Shown in pieces: positions 25,795-34,406 of a DNA stretch of 64,000 nt (its first letter is position 1; every line of letters begins with the position of its first letter). This stretch comes from Flavobacterium poyangense (GTDB lineage Bacteria > Bacteroidota > Bacteroidia > Flavobacteriales > Flavobacteriaceae), in NCBI RefSeq assembly GCF_011751075.1, contig NZ_JAALLN010000004.1:218525-282524 (forward strand), written 5' to 3'. A program made the translations under genes and the position numbers. A model generated the notes under the pieces. It was not told where the DNA came from. It did not search any database and saw only the letters and a program-made list of their open reading frames with translations.

Positions 25795-27384
25795 ATGCCA
25801 ACCGACTGTATCAGCTACCAAAACTCAGGATATTTCTCTACATTGATACAAGATTATTTAGAACAAAAACCGGATCTGAAACCGCTTTATACTAATTTCC
25901 CCACGCTGGAAAACTTTGAAAAACAAATCATTGAGAAACAGCAGAATTTCAATAATCAAAATAGAATTCCTCTGGTTGCTGTTTTAGAAGAGCAATATTC
26001 GGGAATTCAAATGTCTGATCTAACCAAACAAAACATTGCTCTTTTAGCGCATGAAAACACGTTTACTGTTACAACCGGGCATCAATTAAATCTTTTTAGC
26101 GGGCCTTTGTACTTTTTGTATAAGATTATATCTACTATAAATCTCACTAAAGAATTACAATCAAAATACCCGGATTATAACTTCGTCCCAATTTACTGGA
26201 TGGCGACCGAAGATCATGATTTTGAAGAAATCAATTATTTTAATTTTAAAGGAAAAAAATTCAGATGGAACAAGGAAAGTACCGGTCCTGTTGGAAGACT
26301 TTCAACAGAAGGACTTGCTGAATTTTTAGAAATTTATGCTTTAGAATTGGGATCCAGCACAAACGCTACTACTTTAAAAAAGCTCTTTGAAAATGCTTAT
26401 CTAAAGCACAATAATCTTGCTGATGCCACTCGTTTTTTGGCTAATGCCCTATTTGCTTCTCAAGGTCTGGTCATTATAGATGCGGATAGTACCGATTTGA
26501 AACATGCTTTCATTCCTTACATTAAAGAAGAATTAACAAAGCAGACTTCATTCAAAGCCGTTCAGGAAACTATTGAAAAGCTGAAAGATTATACGGTTCA
26601 GGTAAATCCACGCGAAATCAATTTATTCTATATTGAAGATGATTTACGCGAACGCATTGTTTTTGAAAACGATAAATACATTGTTAACAATACTAAAACT
26701 TCCTTTACAAAAGACGAAATTCTGAAATTAGTAGAAACCAATCCGGAGAAATTCAGTCCAAATGTGATTATGCGTCCCTTGTATCAGGAAATTATTTTAC
26801 CCAATTTATGTTACATTGGCGGAGGCGGAGAAATTGCTTACTGGCTGGAATTAAAATCTTTTTTTGATGTGGCACAAATAACTTTTCCGATATTACTGGT
26901 TCGAAATTCTGTTTTGCTGACTACGGAAAAACAAGCAAAAAAAGCCGATCAATTAGGCTTAAGCTGGAAAGATTTATTTACCAAACCAGCCGATTTAATC
27001 AATGCTGTAACTTATAAAATCTCAGAATTCCCAATAGACTTAACCCCTCAAAAAGAAATTCTGGAGAAACAATTTCAATACCTGACCGAATTAGCTCAAA
27101 AAACAGATCAATCTTTTACCGGAGCTGTGAAGGCTCAGGAGGTAAAACAGAAAAAAGGATTAGAAAATTTAGAAAAACGATTGCTTAAAGCGCAAAAAAG
27201 GAAATTAAGCGACCAATTAGAGCGAATCGAAGACTTACAACTTCAATTATTTCCAAATAGAAGTTTACAAGAGCGTCAGGCTAATTTTTCTGAGTTTTAT
27301 TTAGAAAATGGAGAAGAATTGATTCCTTTATTAACTCAAAAATTAAGACCTTTAGAAGCTAATTTTTCGATCATAACGATCTAA
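25795..27384 (+). CDS. bshC: Putative cysteine ligase BshC (bacillithiol synthesis)
   Basis: The protein has 529 residues, normal for BshC. Recognisable segments are TVTTGHQLNLFSGPLYFLYK (about 95-114), FVPIYWMATEDHDFEEINYF (about 133-152), and NVIMRPLYQEIILPNLCYIGGGGEIAYWLEL. A coiled-coil region follows (about 430-490), as in Bacillus BshC. The enzyme adds cysteine to glucosaminyl-malate to give the thiol bacillithiol in the cytoplasm. BshA and BshB are not nearby. It is monocistronic, with a hairpin after the stop. Confidence 0.93.
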   Translation: MPTDCISYQNSGYFSTLIQDYLEQKPDLKPLYTNFPTLENFEKQIIEKQQNFNNQNRIPLVAVLEEQYSGIQMSDLTKQNIALLAHENTFTVTTGHQLNLFSGPLYFLYKIISTINLTKELQSKYPDYNFVPIYWMATEDHDFEEINYFNFKGKKFRWNKESTGPVGRLSTEGLAEFLEIYALELGSSTNATTLKKLFENAYLKHNNLADATRFLANALFASQGLVIIDADSTDLKHAFIPYIKEELTKQTSFKAVQETIEKLKDYTVQVNPREINLFYIEDDLRERIVFENDKYIVNNTKTSFTKDEILKLVETNPEKFSPNVIMRPLYQEIILPNLCYIGGGGEIAYWLELKSFFDVAQITFPILLVRNSVLLTTEKQAKKADQLGLSWKDLFTKPADLINAVTYKISEFPIDLTPQKEILEKQFQYLTELAQKTDQSFTGAVKAQEVKQKKGLENLEKRLLKAQKRKLSDQLERIEDLQLQLFPNRSLQERQANFSEFYLENGEELIPLLTQKLRPLEANFSIITI

Positions 27385-27398
27385 ATTTTACAACATAC

Positions 27399-27449
27399 AA
27401 CAATAATTTCGGAATAAAATAACCACCTGATTCCGGAATTATTGTTCTT
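27399..27449 (+). terminator. Hairpin after bshC
   Basis: AACAATAATTTCGGAAT and ATTCCGGAATTATTGTT form a 17-bp stem with one mismatch. Only a short T-rich tail (TTGTTCTTA) follows, so it is a moderate terminator. Confidence 0.65.
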
Positions 27450-27503
27450 AAACCAAATAGCGACTTTTAAAATTTATTAACTAAACCAATTTACCCAAAA
27501 CCA

Positions 27504-28775
27504 ATGGTAAAAGAACGCTTAATTTCGCTAGATGTCTTTCGTGGACTAACTATTTTATTAATGACAATTGTCAACAACCCCGGAGACTGGGGTCATGTTT
27601 TCCCTCCACTTTTGCATGCCGAATGGAATGGTTGTACCCCGACTGACTTAGTTTTTCCTTTTTTTATTTTTATAATGGGAGTTGCGGTTCCCCTTGCAAT
27701 GCCCGACAAAAGGTACGACGACACTACTTTTAATAAAATTCTGGTGCGTTCGCTCCGAATGTTATGTTTGGGAATTTTCTTCAATTATTTTGGAAAAATA
27801 CAGTTATTTGATCTTACAGGTATACCGCTCCTAATTGGTCGACTAATTATTACGATTGGTGTTGGCTATGCTTTGATGGGCAATTTCAGTTCCAGACTAA
27901 AAAACATTTTTGCTTTTTCTATACTGCTTATTTATTTGTTTCTGGCCTATAGCGGAATCGAAGCTTATCAGGATGCGCGTCTTCCGGGAGTTTTACAACG
28001 CATCGCGGTGGTGTATTTTGTTATCTCTTTTTTGTATTTAAAAACAACACAAAAAACACAAATCCTAACCGGAATTGTTCTTTTATTTGGCTATTGGGCC
28101 GTAATGACTTTGATTCCCGTTCCCGGAATTGGAGAAGCCAATCTGGAAAAAGGAACCAATTTAGCTTCATGGCTCGACGGTATTCTTCTTAAAGGTCATA
28201 TGTATCGCGGTACTGTAACCTGGGATCCGGAAGGGCTTTTAAGCACAGTTCCATCTATTGTAAACGGAATTATCGGTCTATTAATTGGTCAATTATTACA
28301 ACTTAAAGTTGCAAAAAAAGACATTGCCCAAAAAATGGCATTAGCCGGAATTGCCTTAATTATTGCCGGTCAAATTTGGAATCTGGTTTTTCCAATCAAC
28401 AAATCGATCTGGACAAGCAGTTATGTATTGTACACAACCGGCCTGGCGACAACTGCTTTAGCTATTCTATATTATGTGATTGATATTGCGGAGTATCAAA
28501 AAGGATTCAAATTGTTTTTAATCTGGGGTGTAAATCCAATGATCGTATTTTTCACTTCGCAGATTATTCCACAGGCTTTGGTGATGATTGAATTTGAAAA
28601 CCCGCATAAAGTCGGAGAAAAGATTAATCTGCTAAAATATTTGTATGAGTACGGAATTGCGCCTTTTTTCAGCAATCCAATGATGGCTTCCTTTGCAGGA
28701 GCTTTGGTCTACGTGGGAATCTGGACTTTTATTTTATGGATATTCTACAAAAACAAACTCATTTTTAAAGTTTAA
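27504..28775 (+). CDS. HGSNAT/DUF5009-type membrane acyltransferase, copy 1
   Basis: The protein has 423 residues and about ten to eleven membrane helices. The N-terminal RLISLDVFRGLTILLMTIVN and PTDLVFPFFIFIMGVAVPLA segments are diagnostic of the heparan-alpha-glucosaminide N-acetyltransferase/YeiB-like family. PGVLQRIAVVYF and NPMIVFF follow. It probably transfers an acyl group to a cell-surface sugar at the inner membrane; neither donor nor acceptor is known. A second family member lies at 42430-43620. The gene stands alone between a hairpin and a 24-bp perfect inverted repeat. Confidence 0.85.
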   Translation: MVKERLISLDVFRGLTILLMTIVNNPGDWGHVFPPLLHAEWNGCTPTDLVFPFFIFIMGVAVPLAMPDKRYDDTTFNKILVRSLRMLCLGIFFNYFGKIQLFDLTGIPLLIGRLIITIGVGYALMGNFSSRLKNIFAFSILLIYLFLAYSGIEAYQDARLPGVLQRIAVVYFVISFLYLKTTQKTQILTGIVLLFGYWAVMTLIPVPGIGEANLEKGTNLASWLDGILLKGHMYRGTVTWDPEGLLSTVPSIVNGIIGLLIGQLLQLKVAKKDIAQKMALAGIALIIAGQIWNLVFPINKSIWTSSYVLYTTGLATTALAILYYVIDIAEYQKGFKLFLIWGVNPMIVFFTSQIIPQALVMIEFENPHKVGEKINLLKYLYEYGIAPFFSNPMMASFAGALVYVGIWTFILWIFYKNKLIFKV

Positions 28776-28776
28776 T

Positions 28777-28852
28777 AACCATATAAGTGATATAAGTTCA
28801 TATCATTTTTTCTAAAGCATGACTTAACTGAACTTATATCACTTATATGGTT
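28777..28852. repeat. 24-bp perfect inverted repeat
   Basis: The arms AACCATATAAGTGATATAAG(TTCA) and their exact complement flank a 28-base loop, directly after the acyltransferase stop. The right arm is followed by TTGAAAAAAAA, so it is not a classic terminator for the + strand. A partial copy of the left arm (AACCATATAAGTTATTTAAG) stands at 41170-41189. Confidence 0.85.
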
Positions 28853-28906
28853 GAAAAAAAACAGGCTTTTATTATAAATTAATTAAAATCAATTGATAAA
28901 AAAGTC

Positions 28907-28914
28907 TATTTTTG
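28907..28914 (+). promoter_or_regulatory. -7 box for ndk
   Basis: TATTTTTG matches TAnnTTTG 26 bases before ATG 28941. It overlaps the longer upstream reading frame, which supports the shorter start. Confidence 0.6.
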
Positions 28915-28940
28915 CACAAAATTTAAAAAACGCAAGTAAA

Positions 28941-29360
28941 ATGGCAACAAATAGAACTTTTACAATGATTAAGCCGGATGCTGTTGCAAACGGACACATC
29001 GGGAACATTTTAGCAATGATTACTAACGGAGGTTTCAAAATCGTTTCGTTAAAATTAACTCAATTAACTGTAGCTGATGCTCAGGCATTTTATGCTGTTC
29101 ACGCTGCAAGACCTTTCTACGGAGAATTAGTTGAATTCATGTCTCGTGGACCAATTGTTGCTGCTATTTTAGAGAAAGACAATGCAGTAGAAGATTTCAG
29201 AACTTTAATTGGAGCTACAAATCCAGCTGAAGCTGCTGAAGGAACTATTCGTAAAGCATATGCTACTTCTATTGGAGAAAATGCAGTTCACGGTTCTGAC
29301 AGCGACGAAAATGCTGCAATCGAAGGTGCATTCCACTTTGCCGGAAGAGAGCAATTCTAA
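28941..29360 (+). CDS. ndk: Nucleoside diphosphate kinase
   Basis: The protein has 139 residues, normal for the family. [12 protein letters not shown] opens the fold, and [12 protein letters not shown] carries the phospho-histidine H117. It moves the terminal phosphate from ATP to other nucleoside diphosphates in the cytoplasm. An in-frame TTG 16 codons upstream gives a longer frame, but the promoter box lies inside it and family members start at MATNRTF. Monocistronic with a strong terminator. Confidence 0.96.
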   Translation: MATNRTFTMIKPDAVANGHIGNILAMITNGGFKIVSLKLTQLTVADAQAFYAVHAARPFYGELVEFMSRGPIVAAILEKDNAVEDFRTLIGATNPAEAAEGTIRKAYATSIGENAVHGSDSDENAAIEGAFHFAGREQF

Positions 29361-29412
29361 TTAAAGATTTTAGACTTTAGATTTCTGATTTTAGATTTCT
29401 AATCTTTTAATT

Positions 29413-29450
29413 AAAAAATCCCGTTTCAAATTTGAAACGGGATTTTCTTT
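29413..29450 (+). terminator. Terminator of ndk
   Basis: AAATCCCGTTTCAA and TTGAAACGGGATTT form a perfect stem, followed by TTCTTTTTT. Confidence 0.92.
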
Positions 29451-29474
29451 TTTATGCATATGATTGCAAAACCA

Positions 29475-30194
29475 TTAAATATTACCAGCTGTCTTTTTAA
29501 CAATTTTAGCTACTCTTTTATCTAAATCTTTTAGAAGTTCTTCTAATGCACTTTCGCACATCGGTAGTACTTTTTCAGGAGTTAAGACAGGAATTCCACC
29601 AACAATAACTCCGGTTTTTTTAGAATTTTCTCCTTCACTGAATGCAAATACTTTTTTACCGTTTTTATCATACAAAGCAAGTCTTGCATATGCTCTCATT
29701 TTAACTGTTCCGGTTCCACCAACAGCGAATCCTTTTTGCAAAGCAAAATGTATTTCTGTAAACAAAACACCATCTGCAACATCTTTAAACAAAGTAGCCG
29801 TTCCTACTTCATTAGCCTCACCGTTTGTTCCTTCATAAATATATTTGTATCCAGGGTAGTTGATTATCGTTTTTCCCTCATTCCCTTCTCTGGCAAACTT
29901 AGGCGTAAAATCAATGTACTCTTGTTTTTGAATTACTTCATTCTCCGGAACTAAATCAAACGGAAATTGTTTAGAATAAACATTAAAAAAAGCATCATGA
30001 TATTTCTCTAAAATTGGAGTAAGATTAAAATTTGGGTCAATTCCTAAATCTGCAATTGCAGCAAGACTATTCAAACCAAGATCAGAAAGATCAATTGTTT
30101 TGTCAGTATAAAAAGCAACAACCGCCACTTTTTTCTTTTGTGAATAACTGTTTAAAGCGCAAAATACGGTTAAAATAAGTAATAGTTTTTTCAT
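29475..30194 (-). CDS. Secreted protein of unknown function
   Basis: The protein has 239 residues with a signal peptide (about 1-18, NSYSQ). Segments KVAVVAFYTDKTIDLS and FPFDLVPENEVIQ are reminiscent of periplasmic proteins that begin with 'vaVlpf.....', such as TolB-N-like or GNA1162-like folds, but no firm family is recognised. VGGTGTVKMRAYARLALYDKNGKKVFAF looks like a beta-sheet core, and the C-terminus is a basic amphipathic helix (ELLKDLDKRVAKIVKKTAGN). It has no operon partner. Confidence 0.65.
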   Translation of the reverse strand: MKKLLLILTVFCALNSYSQKKKVAVVAFYTDKTIDLSDLGLNSLAAIADLGIDPNFNLTPILEKYHDAFFNVYSKQFPFDLVPENEVIQKQEYIDFTPKFAREGNEGKTIINYPGYKYIYEGTNGEANEVGTATLFKDVADGVLFTEIHFALQKGFAVGGTGTVKMRAYARLALYDKNGKKVFAFSEGENSKKTGVIVGGIPVLTPEKVLPMCESALEELLKDLDKRVAKIVKKTAGNI

Positions 30195-30283
30195 TCTTTT
30201 TTAAATTTGTTTTTAGGTTTTGATTATTAAATAAGTAGTAGTTTTTATTTATTAAAAAAATACTTACCGCTCAAATGTATCAT

Positions 30284-30312
30284 AAAAAAAACACTTCCAG
30301 AACAGAAGTGTT
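30284..30312 (-). terminator. Terminator of the DUF721 operon
   Basis: AACACTTC and GAAGTGTT pair around a seven-base loop and are followed on the minus strand by TTTTTTTTA. Confidence 0.88.
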
Positions 30313-30370
30313 AAATTTATTTTTCAAGAACCAAAGCCTAATAAACTAAGCCGGTATAGCATTAAAAAGA

Positions 30371-30667
30371 CTAACGTAAAATAACATCTTTTACCACGTC
30401 CCTGCCTAATTCCTCATTAATCATCCTGATAATTTTAGATTTTCCGTGGCTCAGTTCGTCTCTTAAAACAGAAGATCCAAGTTCAACATACAAGGTACCA
30501 TTTTTTAAAACAACGTTTCTGGTATAGGTATTTACACCATTCCCCATTAGCTGTCTCCAGGCTTCCTTAACATCAATCTGATCCATGCCGGGCTGCAATT
30601 TATTTACCTGAATAATTTGCTTTAAAACAGCGCCTATCGTGCTTTCGTTATTTAGTCTCTTTGCCAT
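30371..30667 (-). CDS. DUF721 domain protein
   Basis: The protein has 98 residues. The central KEAWRQLMGNGVNTYTRNVVLKNGTLYVELGSSVLRDELSH pattern (split here only by eye) is typical of DUF721 proteins, which resemble an RNA-binding KH-like fold and are often found near recF or gyrase genes. Here it overlaps the upstream lipoprotein gene by 20 bases, so the two are co-translated. The function is unknown; a nucleic-acid role is likely. Confidence 0.8.
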   Translation of the reverse strand: MAKRLNNESTIGAVLKQIIQVNKLQPGMDQIDVKEAWRQLMGNGVNTYTRNVVLKNGTLYVELGSSVLRDELSHGKSKIIRMINEELGRDVVKDVILR

Positions 30668-31091
30668 CGTTTAAGATATTTATTGGTCCTGCTTTTTTGT
30701 AATGATACTCTTTATTCTCAGCATTTTTCACCACCAATTCATCATCAGACAACGTTAGTAATTCCTCGCTCCACTTTGCATAAGCTGTTTTGTAATCTAA
30801 ATAAACTTTATCTCCGGCAAAACGAACCGAAACATTCTCGAATGTATCTGTAGACAAAAAAGTACCATCGAGTTGTGGTGCTACTTTTGTTCGTACTCCT
30901 TTGTTATTCTTCTCTATTTTGAAGAAATCAAAAGTTTCATTCATGCCAAAGTCCTTTATTTCACCTTTATCAAAAACCACTTTAGTAATTTCCCAATACC
31001 CATTTAGTTTCGCAATATCTGCCGGTTTAATTTCCTGTTTGCATCCTGCAAACAAAAGAGACAAAACCAAAATCATAAAAGTGTTTTTCAT
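30648..31091 (-). CDS. Lipocalin-like lipoprotein
   Basis: The protein has 147 residues. A lipoprotein signal ends in SLLFAGC (Cys17). The mature part opens with IAKLNGYWEITKVVFDKGEIK, a usual start for lipocalin-like Bacteroidetes proteins, followed by alternating strands up to residue 140. It is probably anchored in the outer or inner membrane facing the periplasm, ligand unknown. It is the first gene of a two-gene unit with the DUF721 protein. Confidence 0.75.
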   Translation of the reverse strand: MKNTFMILVLSLLFAGCKQEIKPADIAKLNGYWEITKVVFDKGEIKDFGMNETFDFFKIEKNNKGVRTKVAPQLDGTFLSTDTFENVSVRFAGDKVYLDYKTAYAKWSEELLTLSDDELVVKNAENKEYHYKKAGPINILNDGKETK

Positions 31092-31314
31092 ATTCTAAAT
31101 TAATTAAAAAAATCCAATTGTTAACCTTCTTGCTCTTACCGGCTAAAATCGAAAAAAGAATCCGTTTTACCAGTTGACAAGTTTTAGTATTCAAAAGAAT
31201 ATTTCGTGAAGCACAAAGTTAACTTTATAAAAATTCAAAAGAAATAAAAATGCACAAAACCCATTAAACTATTTTGCTTACTTTTAGTCAAACCTCAAGC
31301 CAAAACCAAAAAAC

Positions 31315-32379
31315 ATGACCAAAACTATTTTTAAATTCCTGATAATCTTTAGCTTTCTCAGTTGCAGCAAAGAATCCACCGACACAGAATCCCTTCCTGT
31401 TCAAAGCATGTATTTTCCTCCATTAACAGGAACAATCTGGGAGACACAATCGGTTTCAGATCTAAAATGGAATCAAAGCGCGGTACAACCTCTGTTAGAT
31501 TACTTAGAATTAAAACACTCTAAATCCTTTATTCTTTTAGTGAATGGACGAATTGTTCTGGAACATTATTTTAATGGTCATACTACCACCACAAACTGGT
31601 ATTGGGCAAGTGCCGGGAAAACCCTAACATCAGCCGTTACCGGAATCGCACAGCAAGAAGGTCTAATCAACATTAACAATAAAGTCTCCCAATATATTGG
31701 CACGGGTTGGACAAGCGAAACCACTGCTCAGGAAAATGCAATTACCTGCAAGCATTTACTAACGATGACATCAGGACTCGATGACAGCACTGATGATGTA
31801 GATCCTGCCAGTTTAATTTACAAAGCCGATGCAGGAAAACGATGGGCGTATCATAATGTATATGTAAAACTACAAGACGTTATTGCACAGGCAAGCGGTC
31901 AAAGCTGGGCAAACTATTTCAACAGCAAATTAAGAGACAAAATCGGGATGAATGGCAACTGGGTACAACTTGGCAACAATAGTGTTTACACAAGCACTTC
32001 CAGAAGCATGGCACGCTTTGGACTTTTAATGCTCAACAAAGGTAAATGGAACAACACTGTCATCCTCAATGAAAATTACTTTACAGAAGCCACAAACACC
32101 TCACAAACAATCAATTTAGGATACGGTTACCTATGGTGGCTGAATGGAAAAGCAAATTATCATTTACCACAATCACAACTCAGCTTTCCGGGAAGCATCA
32201 TTCCAACAGCTCCAAATGATCTGTTTATGGCTTTGGGCAAAAACGATCAGAAAATATATGTTGTACCAAGCAAAAATATGGTCGTAATCAGAATGGGAGA
32301 TGCTGCCGACGATACCAACCTCGCCTTATCTGATTTTGACAAGACTTTGTGGGAGAAAATTAATGCTCTGTATCTATGA
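31315..32379 (+). CDS. Serine hydrolase, beta-lactamase/class C type lipoprotein
   Basis: The protein has 354 residues. A lipoprotein signal ends in FSFLSC (Cys17). The catalytic S99-x-x-K102 motif lies in YWASAGKTL and Y179-x-N181 in WAYHNVY; these define the class C beta-lactamase/DD-peptidase/esterase fold. A third motif is not obvious, since the usual HTG-like box near the C-terminus is replaced by KNDQKIYVV. It may be an esterase or peptidase rather than a resistance enzyme. Monocistronic, with a terminator 12 bases after the stop. Confidence 0.85.
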   Translation: MTKTIFKFLIIFSFLSCSKESTDTESLPVQSMYFPPLTGTIWETQSVSDLKWNQSAVQPLLDYLELKHSKSFILLVNGRIVLEHYFNGHTTTTNWYWASAGKTLTSAVTGIAQQEGLININNKVSQYIGTGWTSETTAQENAITCKHLLTMTSGLDDSTDDVDPASLIYKADAGKRWAYHNVYVKLQDVIAQASGQSWANYFNSKLRDKIGMNGNWVQLGNNSVYTSTSRSMARFGLLMLNKGKWNNTVILNENYFTEATNTSQTINLGYGYLWWLNGKANYHLPQSQLSFPGSIIPTAPNDLFMALGKNDQKIYVVPSKNMVVIRMGDAADDTNLALSDFDKTLWEKINALYL

Positions 32380-32389
32380 AACAAAAAAA

Positions 32390-32433
32390 AACTTTAGTCG
32401 AACGTTTAAAAAAGTTCGGCTAAAGCCTTTTTT
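32390..32433 (+). terminator. Terminator of the serine hydrolase gene
   Basis: CTTTAGTCGAAC and GTTCGGCTAAAG pair around a ten-base loop and are followed by CCTTTTTTA. A degenerate copy of the same hairpin lies at 32782-32825. Confidence 0.9.
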
Positions 32434-32452
32434 ATTATTAATCAATTCTTGA

Positions 32453-32488
32453 CCTCCAGCTAAAGCAGGAGGCAATTAATGAAATCAA
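32453..32488. repeat. CCTCCAG hairpin element, copy 1
   Basis: CCTCCAGC(TAAA)GCAGGAGG then CAATTAATGAAATCAA. The same arrangement occurs at 58287-58323. Confidence 0.6.
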
Positions 32489-32545
32489 GCTCAAAAATTG
32501 TTGTTGTTTTTACAAAATTTCTTCTGCCAAAATATACAGTTTATT

Positions 32546-32668
32546 TTAACCGCAGAGAGCGCAGGGATACTTATTTGCTCTAATCGCAAAGTGTGCAAAG
32601 TTTTATAAAAAAGCTATTTATTGTCTTAGCGACTCTTGCGCAAAACCTTTGTGAGCCTAGCGGTTAAC
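32546..32668. repeat. TTAACCGC-ended inverted repeat
   Basis: TTAACCGCAGAGAGCGCAGG at the left and CCTAGCGGTTAAC at the right bracket about 120 bases rich in GCAAAG/CTTTGTG pieces. It looks like another dispersed non-coding element. It lies in the 486-base gap before the ftsY operon end. Confidence 0.5.
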
Positions 32669-32781
32669 AAACACAAAGTTAAGATTTCTATTTCTTTACA
32701 ACTTCTCGTGTTGATCCTCTATAAGATGATCATAAAACACCTCCTACCTTATTTGGTGGCCTTTTCATAAAAATGAAAAAG

Positions 32782-32825
32782 GCCTTAACCGAACTTCTTT
32801 GAATGTTCAGCTAAAGCTTTTTTTA
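32782..32825 (+). terminator. Degenerate copy of the hydrolase terminator
   Basis: GCCTTAACCGAAC and GTTCAGCTAAAGC pair, followed by TTTTTTTATT and the same AATCAATT flank as the hairpin at 32390. No + strand gene precedes it directly, so it may be a duplicated sequence. Confidence 0.55.
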
Positions 32826-32865
32826 TTAATCAATTACTACTCCATAATCGATTTCAAATCTCTGA

Positions 32866-33045
32866 CTATCTTTTAGTTCGGATTCTTTTCAGCATTCCCA
32901 TAAAAAAGAATCCCAAACCCAAAACCAATAAAATGTAATAAAAAGACAAACTTTTATCTTTTAAAACATTTGCTAATACGAAACTTACCACGCTTGCAAA
33001 ATAAAAAGTAAGTGGCGTTATATTTTTTAAAGAAGAAAAACTCAT
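32866..33045 (-). CDS. 59-residue two-helix membrane protein after ftsY
   Basis: The frame starts ATG AGT TTT six bases after the ftsY stop codon. It encodes two hydrophobic segments, LTFYFASVVSFVLANVL (about 12-28) and FYYILLVLGLGFFFMGML (about 35-52), with a basic KRIRTKR tail that would stay in the cytoplasm. It is probably the last gene of the ftsY transcript. No named family is recognised. The position next to the SRP receptor and the clear hydrophobic pattern make it a real gene despite its length. Confidence 0.72.
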   Translation of the reverse strand: MSFSSLKNITPLTFYFASVVSFVLANVLKDKSLSFYYILLVLGLGFFFMGMLKRIRTKR

Positions 33046-33051
33046 GCTGTA

Positions 33052-34005
33052 TTATTTAAAAAAACTATCTACAAATTCATATTTATTAAAGACCTGAAGA
33101 TCTTCAATACCTTCACCAACTCCAATGTATTTTACAGGAATCTGAAATTGGTCTGAAATACCAATTACAACACCACCTTTAGCAGTTCCGTCTAATTTAG
33201 TTACGGCAAGTGAAGTAACTTCTGTAGCAGCAGTAAACTGTTTTGCCTGCTCAAAAGCATTCTGACCTGTTGAACCGTCTAAAACCAAAAGTACATCATG
33301 AGGAGCGTCTTCAACCACTTTCTGCATAACGCGTTTTACTTTTGTAAGTTCGTTCATTAAATTGATTTTATTATGAAGACGTCCGGCAGTATCAATAATA
33401 ACAACATCTGCATTTTGAGCTACGGCAGATTGCAAAGTATCAAAAGCAACAGAAGCAGGATCACTTCCCATATTTTGCCTTACAATTGGCACATCTACAC
33501 GATCTGCCCAAACCTGCAATTGATCAATAGCAGCAGCACGAAAAGTATCGGCAGCCCCTAATACAACCTTGTAACCGGCTTTTTTAAACTGATAAGCCAA
33601 TTTACCAATAGTAGTTGTTTTACCTACTCCATTGACTCCTACAACCATTAAAACATATGGTTTTTTATCTTTTGGAATTTCAAATTCAGTAGCTTCACCT
33701 CTATTGGTTTCAGATAACAAAGCACCAATTTCTTCACGAAGAATTTGATTTAACTCCTCGGTACCTAAATATTTGTCTTCAGCAACTCGTTTTTCAATTC
33801 TTGAAATTATTTTCAATGTTGTATTTACACCAACATCAGAAGCTACCAGGATTTCTTCCAGATCATCTAAAACATCATCATCAACTTTAGACTTTCCGGC
33901 AATGGCTTTGCTTAACTTTGAAAAAAAAGTAGTTTTTGATTTTTCAAGACCTTTGTCTAAAGTCTCTTTCTTTTCACTGGAGAATAATTTTTTAAAAAAA
34001 CTCAT
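33052..34005 (-). CDS. ftsY: Signal recognition particle receptor FtsY
   Basis: The protein has 317 residues, a short-A-domain FtsY. The NG domain covers about 20-317: P-loop GVNGVGKTTT (123-132), the ADTFRAAA motif, DTAGR and TKLDGTAKGG. It is the GTPase that docks SRP-bound ribosomes at the membrane for co-translational insertion. The acidic N-terminal domain of E. coli FtsY is missing, as in many Bacteroidetes. A promoter box lies 177 bases upstream, after the terminator of the ribosomal-protein operon, leaving a long leader. Confidence 0.95.
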   Translation of the reverse strand: MSFFKKLFSSEKKETLDKGLEKSKTTFFSKLSKAIAGKSKVDDDVLDDLEEILVASDVGVNTTLKIISRIEKRVAEDKYLGTEELNQILREEIGALLSETNRGEATEFEIPKDKKPYVLMVVGVNGVGKTTTIGKLAYQFKKAGYKVVLGAADTFRAAAIDQLQVWADRVDVPIVRQNMGSDPASVAFDTLQSAVAQNADVVIIDTAGRLHNKINLMNELTKVKRVMQKVVEDAPHDVLLVLDGSTGQNAFEQAKQFTAATEVTSLAVTKLDGTAKGGVVIGISDQFQIPVKYIGVGEGIEDLQVFNKYEFVDSFFK

Positions 34006-34181
34006 TTGTTATTTGTTGTTAGTTTTTCAGACCACCTGATGTTTTGAAGATCTAAGCAATCTTAATAGATACAGAAGCGTTATTAGTGCTCATCAGTTTA
34101 ATCAATACCTCCTCTGTTACTAGGCGAGAAATCGAAAACTTTTTTACAGTGAAATACTACCTGCTTCTATAATTTTTTAGA

Positions 34182-34189
34182 CAAATATA
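34182..34189 (-). promoter_or_regulatory. -7 box for ftsY
   Basis: TATATTTG on the minus strand fits TAnnTTTG, just beyond the terminator of the preceding operon. The implied leader is about 170 bases. Confidence 0.5.
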
Positions 34190-34191
34190 AA

Positions 34192-34227
34192 AAATAAAAA
34201 AGCTACTTCCGAATGAAAGTAGCTTTT
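34192..34227 (-). terminator. Terminator of the rpmB-rpmG-DUF4295 operon
   Basis: AGCTACTTTC and GGAAGTAGCT pair around a short loop, followed on the minus strand by TTTTTTATTTTT. Confidence 0.88.
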
Positions 34228-34246
34228 CTATATACTGTGTATGTTA

Positions 34247-34399
34247 TTATTTCTTTTTCAAGAAATTATCAACTTCTTCAGGAGCCATAATAGATTCTAC
34301 GAATGTATATGCACCAGTTTTAGGAGATTTTACCATTTTGATGGCTTTTGACAATCTCTTAGAAGCTGTTTGTAACGATGCTACGGTTTTCTTTGCCAT
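34247..34399 (-). CDS. DUF4295 small protein
   Basis: The protein has 50 residues: MAKKTVASLQTASKRLSKAI at the start, then KMVKSPKTGAYTFVESIM and a KKK end. This is the DUF4295 family, a small basic protein coded next to rpmB and rpmG throughout the Bacteroidetes and likely associated with the ribosome. It starts eight bases after rpmG and precedes the operon terminator. Confidence 0.92.
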   Translation of the reverse strand: MAKKTVASLQTASKRLSKAIKMVKSPKTGAYTFVESIMAPEEVDNFLKKK

Positions 34400-34406
34400 G
34401 ACTTAA

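Noticed and set aside
34020..34180. CTGATGAG in the ftsY leader, as in a hammerhead ribozyme core
   Set aside because: The required GAAA partner and closing stems are not present at the right places on that strand.
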